Source of the DNA: Alligator mississippiensis
Lineage: Eukaryota; Chordata; Crocodylia; Alligatoridae
Length of the DNA stretch: 64,000 nt
NCBI RefSeq assembly: GCF_030867095.1
Contig: NC_081830.1
Coordinates: 34,207,832-34,271,831, forward strand
Direction of reading: 5' to 3'
The position numbers and the translations under genes were made by a program. Positions 11,991 through 24,254 of the stretch are shown here, piece after piece (the first letter of the stretch is position 1; each line of letters opens with the position of its first letter). The notes under the pieces are model-generated. The model worked only from the letters and a program-made list of their open reading frames with translations. It did no database searches and was not told the DNA's origin.

Positions 11991-13985
11991 TATAAGCAGA
12001 AAACTTTGTCACTGGCAATAATGAAAAAGAGGAGACATGGCTCTCTTGGATCTCACTCTTAACTCACTCTCTGGGTTTGGGCTTAAAGAGGCTAACAATA
12101 TTTTCATCTATCACATTTAAAGGACTTAATATAGACCTCAGAAACTGTCCTGGTACTTCAGGCAGGATTTCAAAAGAGGCCTCAGAGTTAAGTGATAGGT
12201 TATCTAGTCAGGTAAGTATTGAATGCCTTGCATTTGAAACTCATCTAACTTTATTCCAACTACATAGTTGAACCAATCAAAGATACCAACCTAAGAAATC
12301 CTTGCCTGTCGAACAATCTTTAAAGCAGTCTCTCCAAATGGAATGTTCAGAAGTAACTAAGAGAATTAGAAAGGTGAGTTCTTTCAGTTCTCAGTGGGAC
12401 TCGATCATCTAGCATCCACATTGTATAAAAAAAAAAAAAAATCACTCCACCATCTTCTATATTACTGGTGATCAGTCAGATAGATAAATGTTTCGATAAG
12501 AGATTTGACTCTGGGATGAATAGACAGCCAAACAGACAGACAAATGCAAAGACCAGACAATATAGTATGGCTGGTTATGCCAATTAAGTCAATAGCTACA
12601 AATCATTTCTAACCAAATGTAACCTAGTTCTAGAGTCAAGATACCTTTTCCCCCCAGGTGCCATGTCCATTAAGGTTTGAACATTTATTCTAGTTCATTC
12701 AAAGTACTAAAGATGATCCCATCACTGTTATTTCTGGGCTTTTTGGTAAGATTAGGAACAGACATATTCTAACTCAGGTGTCTGCTCCTCATCTCTCTCT
12801 GATGTAATATATTTTTATGTTCTATTCATTTTCCATGTTAAATGGTTGAAAAATTGACTGTCTGTGTGTGGCCAATTGGTTTAACAACTGCCATCACCCC
12901 GAGACAAGGTACGCTATTCCTTATCCGCAACTGCCATACAGAACCCAGAAGTCCTAACTGCTTTTCTTTCCTGCTGTTATCCCATAGTCAGATTTCTCTT
13001 CCACTGTCTGTAACAACCCAAGAGTTCTGTGTTACTTCTAGAGGGACCTTTAAAATGGGGACTACTTTTCTTGTGTTTCGTTTATCCCATCTTGTAATAT
13101 GAGGCAGCTCCTTACCAAAACACATTTGGCTCTGTCTCTTTGGATTGGAGGAGGAGGAGGAAGATATTATTAAACTTCCTAATTTAGTTGCTTCAGACAG
13201 AATTCTTAAAAACTCCAAAGTGGCAACATTTTTGATCCTGGCAGGAAAACCTCAGAGGGATTTTAGAGAAACTTTAATTTTAGTACTTATGCTACTTTAG
13301 GAGTTAGAAATTATGTAAGTGGAAAATTTGGGGGTCTGTCCGATTTTGAGAACTAGATCTAATTTTCCTGTCAGATAGGAAATCAACAGATATTGCTGAG
13401 ATTTGACCTTGTTGTAATATTTTTAATGCTTAGAGGCGTCTGGTTGTTCAATCACAGACATAGCAGACTTGAAAAGGCCGGGACTATTGATGCGATGCAT
13501 TAATCATACAGTATAATCTTGAGCTATGCTAGTTTATTCAGGAGGAGATAGACTTTCAGAGATCCAGCTGCAAGGAAAGACAGATCAGGTTATAAATATA
13601 ATATTTAGTATTTTAGGAAGGACATCTCACATTCTACTTCTGCTTATAGGAGCACAAAGATCTCCTATTCGTTTCCAAGGGCAGCTCTTGATTACTTTCA
13701 AAGGCAGCTCTTCAGTTTTCTTGGAGGGACATTTCCCTCCAGTGAAGCCAATGAAGACTTTTACCTTTCACAATTCCATATAGGTAAAGAACTGCATTCC
13801 TGGCTGCATCACCAATTGCCTACATGTGCAGACTAGGCACAGCCAGAAGGCTATGCATTGGCTGGGTAAAAAGCCAGGGAAGGCACTTGATCCCCTTGTG
13901 GATTCGAAGTGGCCTTAGAAGTCTGAATGTTTGCTATATACCATGACTACTGGAACCTGTATTCAGAAACAAAGGAGGGATGTGT
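11991..13985. other. Intergenic, no gene recognised
   Basis: AT-rich. Contains an A-run (12427-12440), short GATA-type repeats near 12477-12485 and a GAGGAG run near 13147-13160. Frames of 64-86 codons show no family resemblance. Confidence 0.5.
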
Positions 13986-13989
13986 GGGA

Positions 13990-14110
13990 GAGGAAAGCCT
14001 CTTATATTTTGCCCTCAGTAGCTAAGCAGTCACCTGCAAAGTGGGAAGATCCAAGTTCTAGGCCCCCTTGCCCAGAGTTGGTTGAAAGCTAGGTCTCACT
14101 GACTGCCCAT
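13990..14110 (+). repeat. tRNA-derived SINE-like fragment
   Basis: The phrase 'cagtagctaagcagtcacc' followed by 'gggaagatccaagttctagg' has the spacing and wording of A- and B-box regions in tRNA-derived short repeats common in turtles and crocodilians. It is degenerate and the family is unknown. Confidence 0.35.
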
Positions 14111-14441
14111 CCCAAATAGTTGAACCAGCATGTCACAGGGCAGTAGCCATCCAGGTGCTTCTCTAGCACTTTCTTGAGGTTGGTCTCTGAACAGCTAATA
14201 GTGGAAGGCTTGTAAGAAATATGTAGGACCTGGAGAAAGGTGGAGGGTGTGTGACTGAGTGAAGAAATAGCCATTTGGATGGCTGGAAAAGACTAGAACA
14301 TTATACTAGATGTATACAAATCATATATGACTGATGTCATATATAATTGTTATGGTTAGAGATATCAATATTATCATTGTTATTATTGTATCTTAGCTGA
14401 AAGGTTTTGCAAAGTGGAAAACACTGAGACTATTTAACAAA

Positions 14442-15389
14442 TTAAGGTTCTGATTTCTTTCCTGAGAACAGGAGTTTCCACAGTAACCTCTGAATGGCAA
14501 TTTTCATTTCAGCATTCCTCAGTGTGTAGATCACTGGGTTTAGCATGGGGATGCCCACTGTGTAGAGCACAGAGATTGCTTTATCCACTGTGAATTTCTG
14601 CAAGAGTCTGTCATAAATGAACATGGCAGGTCCAAAATGCAAGCACTCCAATGTAATCCATGTAGTACAACTGGAAAGAGCTTAGTGCTTCTCTTCCATA
14701 ACATGCATTCTTATCTTGGTCAAGATGATAGTATAGGAAATGAGTAATGCAAAGAAGACCCCAGTGATTACAAACTCATTGTTGGAGACCATCAGCAAGT
14801 CTATCACAGGTTTCTGTGCAAGCAAATTTCACAACCTGTGGGCCATCACAGTATAAATTATCCAGTACATTAGGTCCACAAAAGGGCAACTGAATGAGCA
14901 GTGCAATTTGGACAACAGACTGGACAAAGCCACCCAACCATGCCCCAGTCACTAGCCCTATGCAAGCACCCCAGTTCATGATGATCAACTACTGTAATGG
15001 TTTATAGATGGCCACATATTGGTCAGCTGCCATCACTATGAAAAGGAAGACGGAGGTGCCCCCCGAGAAGTGAAAGAAAAATATATCTGTATCAAGCACC
15101 TGTGAAATGAGATGGTTTTGTGTGGGGACAGGAGGTCCCTCAGCATCTTGGGGACAGTCACTGAGGACTTGAAGAGGTCCAGGAAGGCCAACTTGATGAG
15201 CAAGAAGTACATGGGCACATGGAGGTGGTGGTCAGAAATGACTGTAGTGATGATAGTGAGGTTACCAAGCCAGGTAGCAATGTATACTATGAGAGAGACC
15301 AGGAAGAGGAAGCACAGCAGTTCAGGATTCTAAGAGACACCCACAAAGACCAATTATTTCACTGTGTTAGTGAGATTCTCCTGATTCAT
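14442..15389 (-). pseudogene. Olfactory receptor pseudogene, OR4-like
   Basis: A decayed relative of the receptor at 125. The ATG lies at 15387-15389, with a splice acceptor (cctacag then gtctac) 20 nt upstream. Recognisable pieces include NLTNTV near the N-terminus, TWLGNLTIITTV (TM1), CCC-ATG-TAC giving PMYFLL, a DRY region altered to [30 protein letters not shown] in loop 2 and PMLNPVIYTLRN in TM7 before the final stop at 14442. I count at least four premature stops: two before TM1 (TAA at codon 12, TAG at codon 20), one in the loop after TM3 and one before TM6. There are at least two frameshifts, near 15060 and near 14810. It cannot encode a receptor. Its retained splice acceptor shows it arose by gene duplication, not by retrocopying. 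Confidence 0.9.
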
Positions 15390-15409
15390 TTTGTGTTCTT
15401 AAAGTAGAC

Positions 15410-16282
15410 CTGTAGGAAGAACACTGAATGAGAACAAAGTTATTTTAAATTTGTGTTCTCAAAATATTGCTAACCTGTCATATTTCCTTAGAGGCTTTTC
15501 TTTTGAAATTCTCCTCCTCACATTTGTTCCCACCTCAGAAAACAATCATCATCCTAAAACCAAATGCTGAGTCAGAGACGAACCTAGCCAAGAAGTTAGA
15601 GGGAATTTTTGGAACGCCTCTCAGTCTGTTTGTACAATCATTAAATTATATTTATAAAAAATAGAGCAAAAAAACTGGAGATTAACATAGAAAATAGATG
15701 AACCACCATGATGATTTGATTTGGGAAGCAAATGCCATGATTTAATGTCTAACTCAAGAGAAATTGAAAGTCCTCTCTGTTTATAAGAACCTGAATGTGT
15801 GAGGTGAGTGATTCATTGACTTGCCCACCAGTTTACATTCAGATGTATCAAAAACAAACAACAGCAAAATAACTTCTTGAATGAGATTTAGTCTGCTAAG
15901 CACTAGATGAACTCAAGAAAAAAAAGAGGCCTCTAAATCTTTACTTAAATGTTAGTCATTGTCTGAGAGACTTCAAAGTTACTTGCACTGCTTAGCTCAT
16001 AAGTACAAAAAGCCAGTAAATTCTCAAGCTACAATGGCTCAGGCAGACTATTAACATCCTCCCTGTACAGTTGTCCAGTGACATGTTCTTCCCCGATATT
16101 CATAGACCACAAGAAGAAACTGTGCACTCCTTTTCCCATTGCAGAACACAAGTAGTGACAACACTAGAAAAGACATTTTAGGTTGACTTTCTATGGTGCC
16201 TTCTTCTCTGTCTATGTTTCCTTATCTGCTTTTATGCAGATACCTGCAAAGAAAATTCTCATTTACATGTTGCTATTTGTGA
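15410..16282. other. Intergenic, no gene recognised
   Basis: AT-rich sequence upstream of the OR pseudogene. If a leader exon for the pseudogene existed it should lie here or beyond. No exon can be called from sequence alone. Confidence 0.45.
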
Positions 16283-18390
16283 GCATGCTGAGTAATATCC
16301 TCTTGTCTTCTTATACTCGCCTGCCACAACTTGGATTTAATAAGAAAAGGAAGGAGATCAGTAAGTTGTTTACTTACTGAATAAGTCCATGACCAAGGAA
16401 TAGCACCCAGATGATACACGTTCAAATTATAGATTTATTTCTTTGAAGTAGAAGATATAACAACAGTAGCCTTGCCCATGACTTCACGGGTGAAGGCAGT
16501 TGATTTGAAAGTGAGAAAACCCCTGAGCTAAAACTTCTACAGATACTTTGTTTAAACTAATCTGCATCGCTAATTGCCTCGTTAGCATTCAATCCCCGCA
16601 TCTTTTACTCCTCATCCGCAATTTGTGCTGGGAGCATTCCCTGCAGCTCCCACACAGCTCTTCTGGTTATTTTCTCAACTGTTGTGGTCCCCTCAGGTCA
16701 GGGACATATCTGGAACCTTATTTCCCTGCACATTGTCTCAAAGGCTCTGCTTTTTAATCGGCTCTCTGCAGAGCCTGTTCCCACTGCCTCGGTGATCCTT
16801 CAGACTCACCACAGAAGTGCGATCCATTGTAGCCATGTTTGTTGGGTCTGACCTGTGGAGTCTTCAGGTAGTCAGGAGCTACCAACATCCTTCCCAGCCA
16901 CAGGTAAGGCTTCTCCCTGTTTATCTCTCCTTGGGGTCTCAATCACCCCCTTGTTTCTCTTCTGGTGCTCGAAGGCAATTTGTAAATGTCCCACTGCTGG
17001 TTTTATCCCTGGTTTTTGTGGGCTAATCATCTGGTCCCTTTTCAGGTGAGAAATCCTCTCCACCTGACAGGGTGCATTTGGAGGTCACTCCTCCCAGAAT
17101 TAGCCCCAAGTAACAGGGCTCCTGCTTGAGTCCCTGTTACACACCTCCCCCCTAAGTCCAGCAGTTCCCCTGCCAAGTAGCAATCTCCTAGGAATCCTAA
17201 GAAATCAATTCCCCAAAATACAACATGAGGGAAAGTAAAGAAAAAAGCAAAAACAGAAAGAGGAATCCAAACAAAACAGACAAGAAAATAGAAGAGCTTG
17301 TCTGAGTGTCTTTGTGCAACTTCCATTAGGTAAGTCTAGTTATCGTCTCAGTTGTCATCTGGGCAGAATAGGAAGTCAACGTTTCCACTCCGTCTTTCTG
17401 CCCAGTGTTTCACTGAAAAATAAAAAGGTTGTAGGCTAGGGACCACCTCATCAGCCTAGCCATCTGCAGCCATCTCAAGGGAGCATGGTCTGTGATCAAC
17501 ACAAATTTCCTGCCTAGGAGGTAGTACTGGAACAATTCTGTTCCCCAATGTATGGCTAAACACTCTCATTCTATTGTAGAGTAGTGGGTTTGTGCTGGGT
17601 TCAACTTTTTACTGGCAAAAGCTATGGGTCTCTCTTTGCCCTCATCTTCTTGAAAAAGTATTGCTCTGAGTACCACCCCTGAACCATCTGTCTGTAGAAA
17701 GAATGTCTTTTGAAAATCCGGAGTATAATAGTGGGTGATGGCACAAAGCTTTGTTTAGTTGCTTAAAAGCATGGAGTGCTTTTGTGTTCCACTGGACCGG
17801 GTTACAGCAACCCTTGGTCAATTCTGTTAAAGGAGCCACCTTCTCTGAGAACCCCGGATGAATTGCTGGTAATAATTAGGGAAGCCTAGGAACGACCACA
17901 GTTGTTTAAGGGATTTTGGCAAAGGATGCTGTCATGTGGCTGCCACTTTGTCCGTTACTGGTTTTACGGTGCCACGGCCCACAAGGAAACCCAGGTACTG
18001 AGTCTCTCTCTTTCCTAGTGCACACTTCCTAGGATTGGCTGTGAGTCCTGCTTGCTTCAGTTCCTCTAGTACTCAATATAGATGCTGATGGTGTCTCCCA
18101 GTCTGGCAAGAAGATGATAATATCGTCAGTATACACTGCAGCATACTCCTGGTGGGGTGCTAATATCTTTTCCATCAATCACTGAAATGAGGCTGCTGTC
18201 TCATGGAGCCCAAATGGCATCCTTTTAAATTGGAACAGGCCCCACAGACTGCCAAAAGCTGTCTTTTCTTTGTCCACTGCTGCCATAGGAATTTGCCAAT
18301 AACCTTTAGTCAGATCTAAGGTGGATGTATACTGTGCTTGGCCGACTTTCTCCAACATCATCTATTTGTGGCATTGGAAAGGCATCAAGA
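16283..18390 (-). mobile_element. Gmr1-like Ty3/gypsy element, partial, broken fossil
   Basis: Second and older-looking relative of the large element at 20100. A 3' LTR of about 860 bp ends at 17141 (ctgttaca), with the left edge approximate. It is followed by a polypurine tract on the - strand (17142-17152). Moving right are RNase H-like sequence (about 17420-17700), the reverse transcriptase/RNase H junction (APLTELTKGCCNPVQW, 17642-17839) and reverse transcriptase (LDLTKGYWQIPM, 18179-18361). The reverse transcriptase domain lying next to the 3' LTR matches the unusual order in the larger copy. LTR stretches such as 'ctgccacaacttggat' and 'ctaattgcctcgttag' correspond to the large element's LTR. 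It is broken in several places and no gag or integrase is seen. Confidence 0.75.
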
Positions 18391-19291
18391 AGAAATTTAG
18401 GTGTCAACTAGTATAGTTTATTACTACCCTAGAGCATTCAGAAGGCTGTTGGCAGATATGAAAATAGAAGATAAGAGAACTGAGAAAACTAGTGTCCTAA
18501 ACCACAGCTCCATTCAGTAGATAAGTGTCCTCTACAATTTTAAATAATATTATTAATAATAACAGTCAACCCCTTTAGCAGTACTGACTCTGATCTCAGG
18601 GCTGGCTGCTTCTCAGTGATGGCTGTCTGGTCTCAGAAATGTTCTGTGCTATCATGACATGCGAAGAGACATCACCATCACAAAACACTCCTTTATTCTG
18701 CTTCTGATCCTCCCACAAACAGTAACAATAGGATTACATAGCTCCAGAAGTCCACCATAGTGAAGTGGAGGAACCAACAAAGCTGTTGCTTTTGGCATCA
18801 TCTGACAGTCCAGTTCCAAAGGGAATGTTTCACTTAAAATTTTGGTCAGAAGATGTTTAATTGTTAAGTCAAGTAACTTCTGTGGCAAGAGTGTTATGCA
18901 CATAGTTATTTGGCATGTAGAAACCATGGGCAGAATCCCATTAGCCTGTGATATGGAAAACATGGCTTCCAGGCCCTATAGCTAATCAAAGAAAAGTAGG
19001 AGTTTTTTTAACTTGGGTCCTTTCACAAGCTCTCAGGGTGACTTCAGTTCCCTAAGATTTTCTCCACTGTCCTGCTATATGGATACAAAATTTTGCACCT
19101 GGGGTGAGCCTTTGTTTCTAGGAAATCTCAATGTCCTGCCCCCAGTCTTTGCAGCTTCAGTGGAGGAAACTTTGCAAGCTTACTGGTAATTACCCAGTTT
19201 TCAAAATACAAGGGACTCATCTCTGTAGAAATTGAATGTCTAGTATTCAGCAGCCCTGGGATCATCCTTACCACAAGAAAATTGATAAAAG
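18391..19291. other. Unassigned, no gene recognised
   Basis: Open frames of about 100 codons on the - strand (18652-18963, 19128-19445) have no recognisable domain. The region separates the partial gypsy element from the LTR at 19292. Confidence 0.4.
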
Positions 19292-19972
19292 TGTTAGGGT
19301 AACAATATGGATTTTGGATATTGGGGTAACGATATGAAATTTGGGGAGTACTGAGTGTACAGCTGAATGAAAGATTTTTCCTGTGTCTCAGCAAAAAGCT
19401 GCTGGTCACAAGGCTGGATGATGTATTAAAAGGTAACCTCAGCAAAAGCTTTTAGTCACAAGGCTAGCAGATATATTAAAAGCAACTAACTTAGCTAATG
19501 ATTAAGTGGATTCTTAACAAAAGGATCAGCTGTGAAGTACACGATGTGTTAAGCAACTAGTGTCAGGAGACAAAAGCAGAGATACAGCCTTGGAGATGGG
19601 AAGTCAGCAAGAACCAGTGAGAAACACAAGTGACCAAAAGAAGATAGGGGTCAAAGTCTTATGCATGCTGTCTTAGGGGAGAGGCATGTAAATGAATAAA
19701 GTGCATGGCAATATCATGCTAAGGAAGCAAACAGAGGTGGAGCTTGAGATGGGAAGAAAAATGGGTGGAATCAAAGGTGGGATGAAGCAGGATAAATGTT
19801 AATATGTATGAACCAAGGTGTATAAATATAGGAAAGAACTGTTGTTCAGGGCTGCTCCCCATACTCTGTCAGTGAGCGAGCTCACCTGAAGCTGCCTCCA
19901 TTCTGAATAAAGCTGTTCTGAGCAATGTGTGCTGGTGTTTGCTCCCTGCTCTTCTCTGGCTAATGAGCGACA
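19292..19972 (+). mobile_element. Retrovirus-type LTR (fossil), solo or orphan
   Basis: About 681 bp beginning TGTTAGGG and ending GCGACA. It contains an imperfect 51-bp tandem pair in the U3 part (19389-19439 and 19440-19490, each with 'gtcacaaggct'), a TATA box (TATAAATA, 19821-19828) and a polyadenylation signal AATAAA (19906-19911). The 85-bp distance from TATA box to poly(A) signal is what an LTR promoter/R region should show. I find no matching LTR, no clear target duplication and no convincing primer site after it, so whether it is solo or a remnant is open. The right edge could shift slightly. Confidence 0.6.
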
Positions 19973-20099
19973 GGATCCATGGGCAATTGGACCATTGTTT
20001 CCCTAGTTGTTGGGCACAGCAAGGAGTCGGGGTCTAACAAAAAGTATAAAGGTTTATTACATATATTGGAAGACGAAAGAAAAAAAATGAAATGGTGAA

Positions 20100-20371
20100 T
20101 GTTAGTGTGTCCGCGCAGGGTACCGCCTGATCCCTTGGTTCTCTCCTGCCACGACTTCGATCTTATCAAAGAAATAGGGAGGGGAGAGATGTTGCAATGA
20201 TTAATACCCATGGAAGGACCACGCTTGGTCTATTTTACATTCTAGGTGCTTTGTTATTCTTCCTTTTACAGGGAACCAGGTGGAAGGCAGCAGCTTGTCA
20301 GAGTGGTTCCTGGGATCACCCCCGTCTTATGAAGAGGATCCCTGGCACCTCAATTGGGACAGTAAGTGAGG
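20100..20371 (-). repeat. 3' LTR of the Gmr1-like element, left piece
   Basis: Matches 30549-30818 of the other LTR closely (for example 'gaaccaggtgg' and 'ccctggcacctcaattggga'). The remainder of this LTR continues at 24710, beyond an inserted CR1. Confidence 0.9.
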
Positions 20372-23082
20372 CTGTTCCAGACCTTGGGGGCTCGGACAGT
20401 AAAGAAATTTTTCTTTATGTCCAGCCTGAAACGGTCTTGAAGTAGTTTATGACCATTCGACCTAGTTGTCATCCCTTGGGGTGCTCTGGTGAACAAACGT
20501 TCCCCCAGATACTGGTGGTCACCCCTGATAAACTTATAGGTGGCCATCAGATCACACCTGAGCCTGCGCTTTTCCAGGCTAAAGAGCCCCATGGCTCTCA
20601 GCCTGTCATCATAGGGTCTGCTTCCCTGACCTCTGATCAAGTGCGTGGCTCTTCTCTGGACTCTCTCAAGCTTCTCCACATCCTTTTTGAATTGTGGAGC
20701 CCAAAACTGGACGCAGTACTCCAGCTGCGGCCTCACTAAGGCCAAGTACAAAGGGAGAATGACGTCCTGGGATTTGCTTGAGAAGCATCTATGGATGCAA
20801 GCCAGCGTTTTGGTCGCTTTACTAGCCGCAGCATCGCATTGCAGGCTCATGTTCATCTTGTGGTCAATGAAGGCCCCCAAGTCTCTTTCTTCCATAGCGC
20901 TAGCCAGCGTAGCACTGCTGAGCCTATAAGGATGCTGCGGGTTTTTCTTCCCAAGGTGGAGAACCTTGCATTTATCGGCTTTGAACACCATCAGATTCTC
21001 GTCCACCCACTTGCTGAGCCTGTCCAGGTCAGCCTGAATAACCCACCTGTCTTCTGGTGTGGATGCTTTGCCCCAAAGTTTGGTGTCATCGGCGAACTTG
21101 GCCAGTCCGCTTCTGACTCCAGTGATCACATCATTAGTGAAGATGTTGAACAGTATGGGTCCAAGGACAGAGCCTTGGGGGACCCCACTGGTCACAGGAC
21201 ACCACGATGAGTGACTTCCATCAATTACTACCCTCTGGGTCTGACCCCGGAGACAATTTTCCAGCCAGTGGATCGTGGAGGACCCAAGGCAACAATTGGC
21301 TAGTTTCTCCAAGAGGCGATCATGGGAAACCAGATTGAAGGCTTTTTTGAAGTCAAGATATATGACCTCAATCTCTTCTCCCTTGTTCAGGTGATAGGTC
21401 ACATGGTCGTAGAAGGAAATGAGATTGGTCAAGCAAGACCTACCCGCAACAAACCCATGCTGGTTATGCCTTAAGATGTTGGCGTCCGCCAGTCCATTAA
21501 GGATGGCCTCTTTAATAAACTTTTCTAAGATCTTCCCCAGGATAGAAGTCAGGCTAATGGGCCTATAGTTAGCCAGATCCACTTTCCTCCCTTTCTTGAA
21601 GATAGGCACCACATTGGCCTTCTTCCAGTCTTCGGACACTACACCAAAGTGCCAAGAGTTTTCAAAGATCCATGCTAGAGGCTGGGCTATGATGCTCGCC
21701 AGCTCCTTGAGTATCCTGGGGTGAAGATTGTCAGGGCTGGCTGACTTGAAGGTATCCAGCTTCTCAAGATGTTCCTTCACAAAGTCAGCATCAATGGCGG
21801 GCAGGGGATCACCCTCACCCGGACTTTCCTGTCCCGTAGCAGGCATGGGCATCCCATGGGACTGATGAAAGACCAACGCAAAGTACCTATTTAATAGGTT
21901 GGCTTTTTCCTGGGCATCAGCTGTCAGTTGCCCCATCTGGTTCAGCAGGGGTCCAACGTTGCCCCTGCTTTTCCTCCGGCTCCCCACATATCTGAAAAAG
22001 GACTTTTTATTGTCCTTGATGCTCAAAAAAGCTGGAGTTCAGTTGCAGCCTTGGCTTTCCTGGTCTGCTCCCTACAGGACTGGACCAGTGCAGAATAATC
22101 CTCCTTGGAGGTGACTCCCATCCTCCATCCTTTGTAGGCCTTTCTTTTTAGCCTCAGGAGGTCTGCTAGGTCCCTGGAGAGCCAGGGGTGGATGCTGTGC
22201 CCTCTTGCTGCCTTTCCTCTGAGATGGAATAGACTTAGGTTGTGCTTTGAGGATCGCTCCCTTGAGGAGCAACCACTCTTCTTGAACTCCCCTCTCCCTG
22301 TGGTCATGGTCCCTTAGGGCCTCACTGACAAGCCTCCTGAGCTTGTCAAAGTCGGCTTTCCTGAAGTCAAGGACTTGCGTGTTGCTGACTGACTTGCCAG
22401 CTTTTCTGTGGATGGTGAAGGTGATCAGCTCATGGTCGCTGTCACCCAGCTTCCCATCGATCACTAGGTCGCCAACTAGGTCATCCCCAGTAGCCAATAC
22501 CAGGTCGAGCAATGCTTTGCCTCTCGTTGGCCCATAGACTTCTTGAGTCAGGTAGAGGTCATCCACGCATGAGAGGAAGCTTTGCGACCACTCAGATTTT
22601 GCTGAGTGATCCTTCCACGAGATGTCCGGGTAATTGAAGTCACCCATGACAACCATGGTCCTGGAGCAAGCTGCCTTAGCCAGTTCCTGGGCAAACTCCT
22701 GGTCAAGCTCAGGACTTCGGTTGGGAGGTCTGTAGTAGACTCCCACCATTGTGTCCCCTGTGCTGTGTTCCCCACGGATTTTAACCCAGAGGATCTCCAG
22801 TCGTCCACCCTAGTCACCAGTATCGGTTTGCAGGGACGTGTAGCTTTCCTTAACATAGAGAGCTACACCCCCGCCCCTTTTCTCTACATGATCCCTCCTG
22901 TACAGGGTATAGCCATCTATACCCATGGTCCAGTCATGGGTGGAGTCCCACCAGGTCTCCATTATCCCTATGACATCATAATTATTTGCACTGAGCAGGA
23001 GGATGAGCTGCTTATTCCCCAAGCTCCTGGCATTTGTGTACAGGCAAGCTAGTGTCCCCTGGGGGGCTCCTTCCTTGCCCAC
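20372..23082 (-). pseudogene. CR1 ORF2 (endonuclease plus reverse transcriptase), lightly damaged
   Basis: The frame begins at MGKEGAPQGTLACLYTNARS (23082). The apurinic-type endonuclease shows NARSLGNK, IMETWWDS, GDFNYPDISW and SDHELITF, up to about 22300. The linker follows, then reverse transcriptase with [38 protein letters not shown] and the catalytic FADDTKLW (about residues 311-318 of the 558-codon block ending at 20350). Damage is small. There is one in-frame stop (22810-22812), and the frame changes near 22200 and back near 22030. The C-terminal end is cut at the left junction, so the last codons run into LTR sequence. The two long blocks lie in the same frame. Confidence 0.85.
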
Positions 23083-23237
23083 AGATTTTACTAGGGCTGG
23101 GGCAGGGGTGGGCTCCCTTAAGTGCCTTGACCTGCTGGCTTTGCAAGGATTTCTCAGTGAGCCAGCAGTGGCGGTAGTCCCCCTGTCCCCCAGCGGGCTT
23201 AGTTTAAAGCCCGGTGAAGCAGGTCAACCAGTGTGGC

Positions 23238-24254
23238 TCAGAATAGCCTCCTCCCTAGGGGAGAGAGGTGGAGGCCATCTCTTCCCAGCAGCTTGCTGCC
23301 TCTCTCGCCAAAGAGTGGGCTGTGGCCATGGAAGCCAAAGTCTTCCTGATGACACCAGTGCAGCAGTCTTTGGTTGACCACGTGGATCCTCCTCTCCCTC
23401 CTTGGCCCATAGCCTGAGACTGGGAGGATCGATGAGAACACCACCTGTGCCCCCAGACCCTTTAGCCCCGCTCCCAAATCTCTGTAGCACCTCATGACCC
23501 GGCTGGGAGTGCTCCGAGCCATGTCATTGGTGCCCACATGAATTAGGAGCATGGGATAGTGGTCTGTGGGATTGAGGAGCTCTGGGATCCTCTCCGCAAT
23601 GTCCCAGATGCGGGCCCCCGGGAAGCAGCAGACTTCCTGAGCTAAGGGCTCGGGGCGGCAGATTGCCCCCTCAGTCCCCCTCAGAAGGGAGTCTCCCACA
23701 ACAAACACCTTACGTTTTGTCTTGGGGAGAGCAGGGATGGGAGCTGCAGTTGGGCCCATGTTGCCTGCGGGAGCCGGCAACTCAGTAGGCTCTGCTGGAG
23801 CGGCAAGAGGTGCATACCTGTTGCTCAGCTCCGGCGGGGCAGGGGCCTTGGTGCGGTGGGCCTTAGGGCCCTTGACCACCATGGTCCATGCCCCTGGCTG
23901 GACAGAGCGGGAGGTCCTGGAGTCCTCCTTTGGCCTGGAGGGAGACTGTGGTCTACCCTCCGCCTCCAGGGGGAGAAGGGCCTGGCAGTAGGAGTCTATC
24001 TCCTGCTCACAGTCCCTGATGGCACGCAGTCTCTGGACTGTGGCCTGGAGCTCCTTCAGCTGGCGTGCCAGAGACCCCAAAAGGGAGGAAACCCCACAAG
24101 GGGAGGTCACCATGCTCCCAGGCCCCAGAGCCTGAAAAACGGACAGGCAGCCCCCGCAGCCGAGAGCCAGGGGCTCCGTCTGCATGGAGGCCGGAACCAA
24201 GGGCTCCGTCTGGGTGGCTGTCTCCGAGGTGTCGGGGGGGGGGCCGTGGAGCAC
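23238..24254 (-). CDS. CR1 ORF1 protein with SGNH esterase domain
   Basis: An uninterrupted 338-residue frame. After a Cys-bearing N-terminal part (CGGC around 33-36) comes a likely coiled coil (about 55-90, LARQLKELQATVQRL), then a proline/alanine-rich linker. The SGNH/GDSL hydrolase domain fills about 180-338, with GDSL at 187-190 (Ser189), the FPGA block with Gly213, HVGTND at 239-244 and DGLHLSPLG at 326-334 (Asp326, His329). All four SGNH blocks are present. In CR1 and L2 elements this ORF1 esterase is thought to aid nucleic acid or membrane handling during retrotransposition. The family is certain; activity is not known. The CR1 at 33096 has a decayed copy of the same protein. Confidence 0.85.
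   Translation of the reverse strand: MLHGPPPDTSETATQTEPLVPASMQTEPLALGCGGCLSVFQALGPGSMVTSPCGVSSLLGSLARQLKELQATVQRLRAIRDCEQEIDSYCQALLPLEAEGRPQSPSRPKEDSRTSRSVQPGAWTMVVKGPKAHRTKAPAPPELSNRYAPLAAPAEPTELPAPAGNMGPTAAPIPALPKTKRKVFVVGDSLLRGTEGAICRPEPLAQEVCCFPGARIWDIAERIPELLNPTDHYPMLLIHVGTNDMARSTPSRVMRCYRDLGAGLKGLGAQVVFSSILPVSGYGPRRERRIHVVNQRLLHWCHQEDFGFHGHSPLFGERGSKLLGRDGLHLSPLGRRLF

Noticed and set aside
13329-13346. tRNA-Pro-like primer site (tggggg then gtccg)
   Set aside because: Only about 12 of 18 positions match, and there is no recognisable LTR to the left or gag to the right.
18652-19445. Two - strand frames of about 100 codons between the gypsy fragment and the LTR
   Set aside because: Considered as retroviral remnants, but no envelope, gag or pol motif could be identified.
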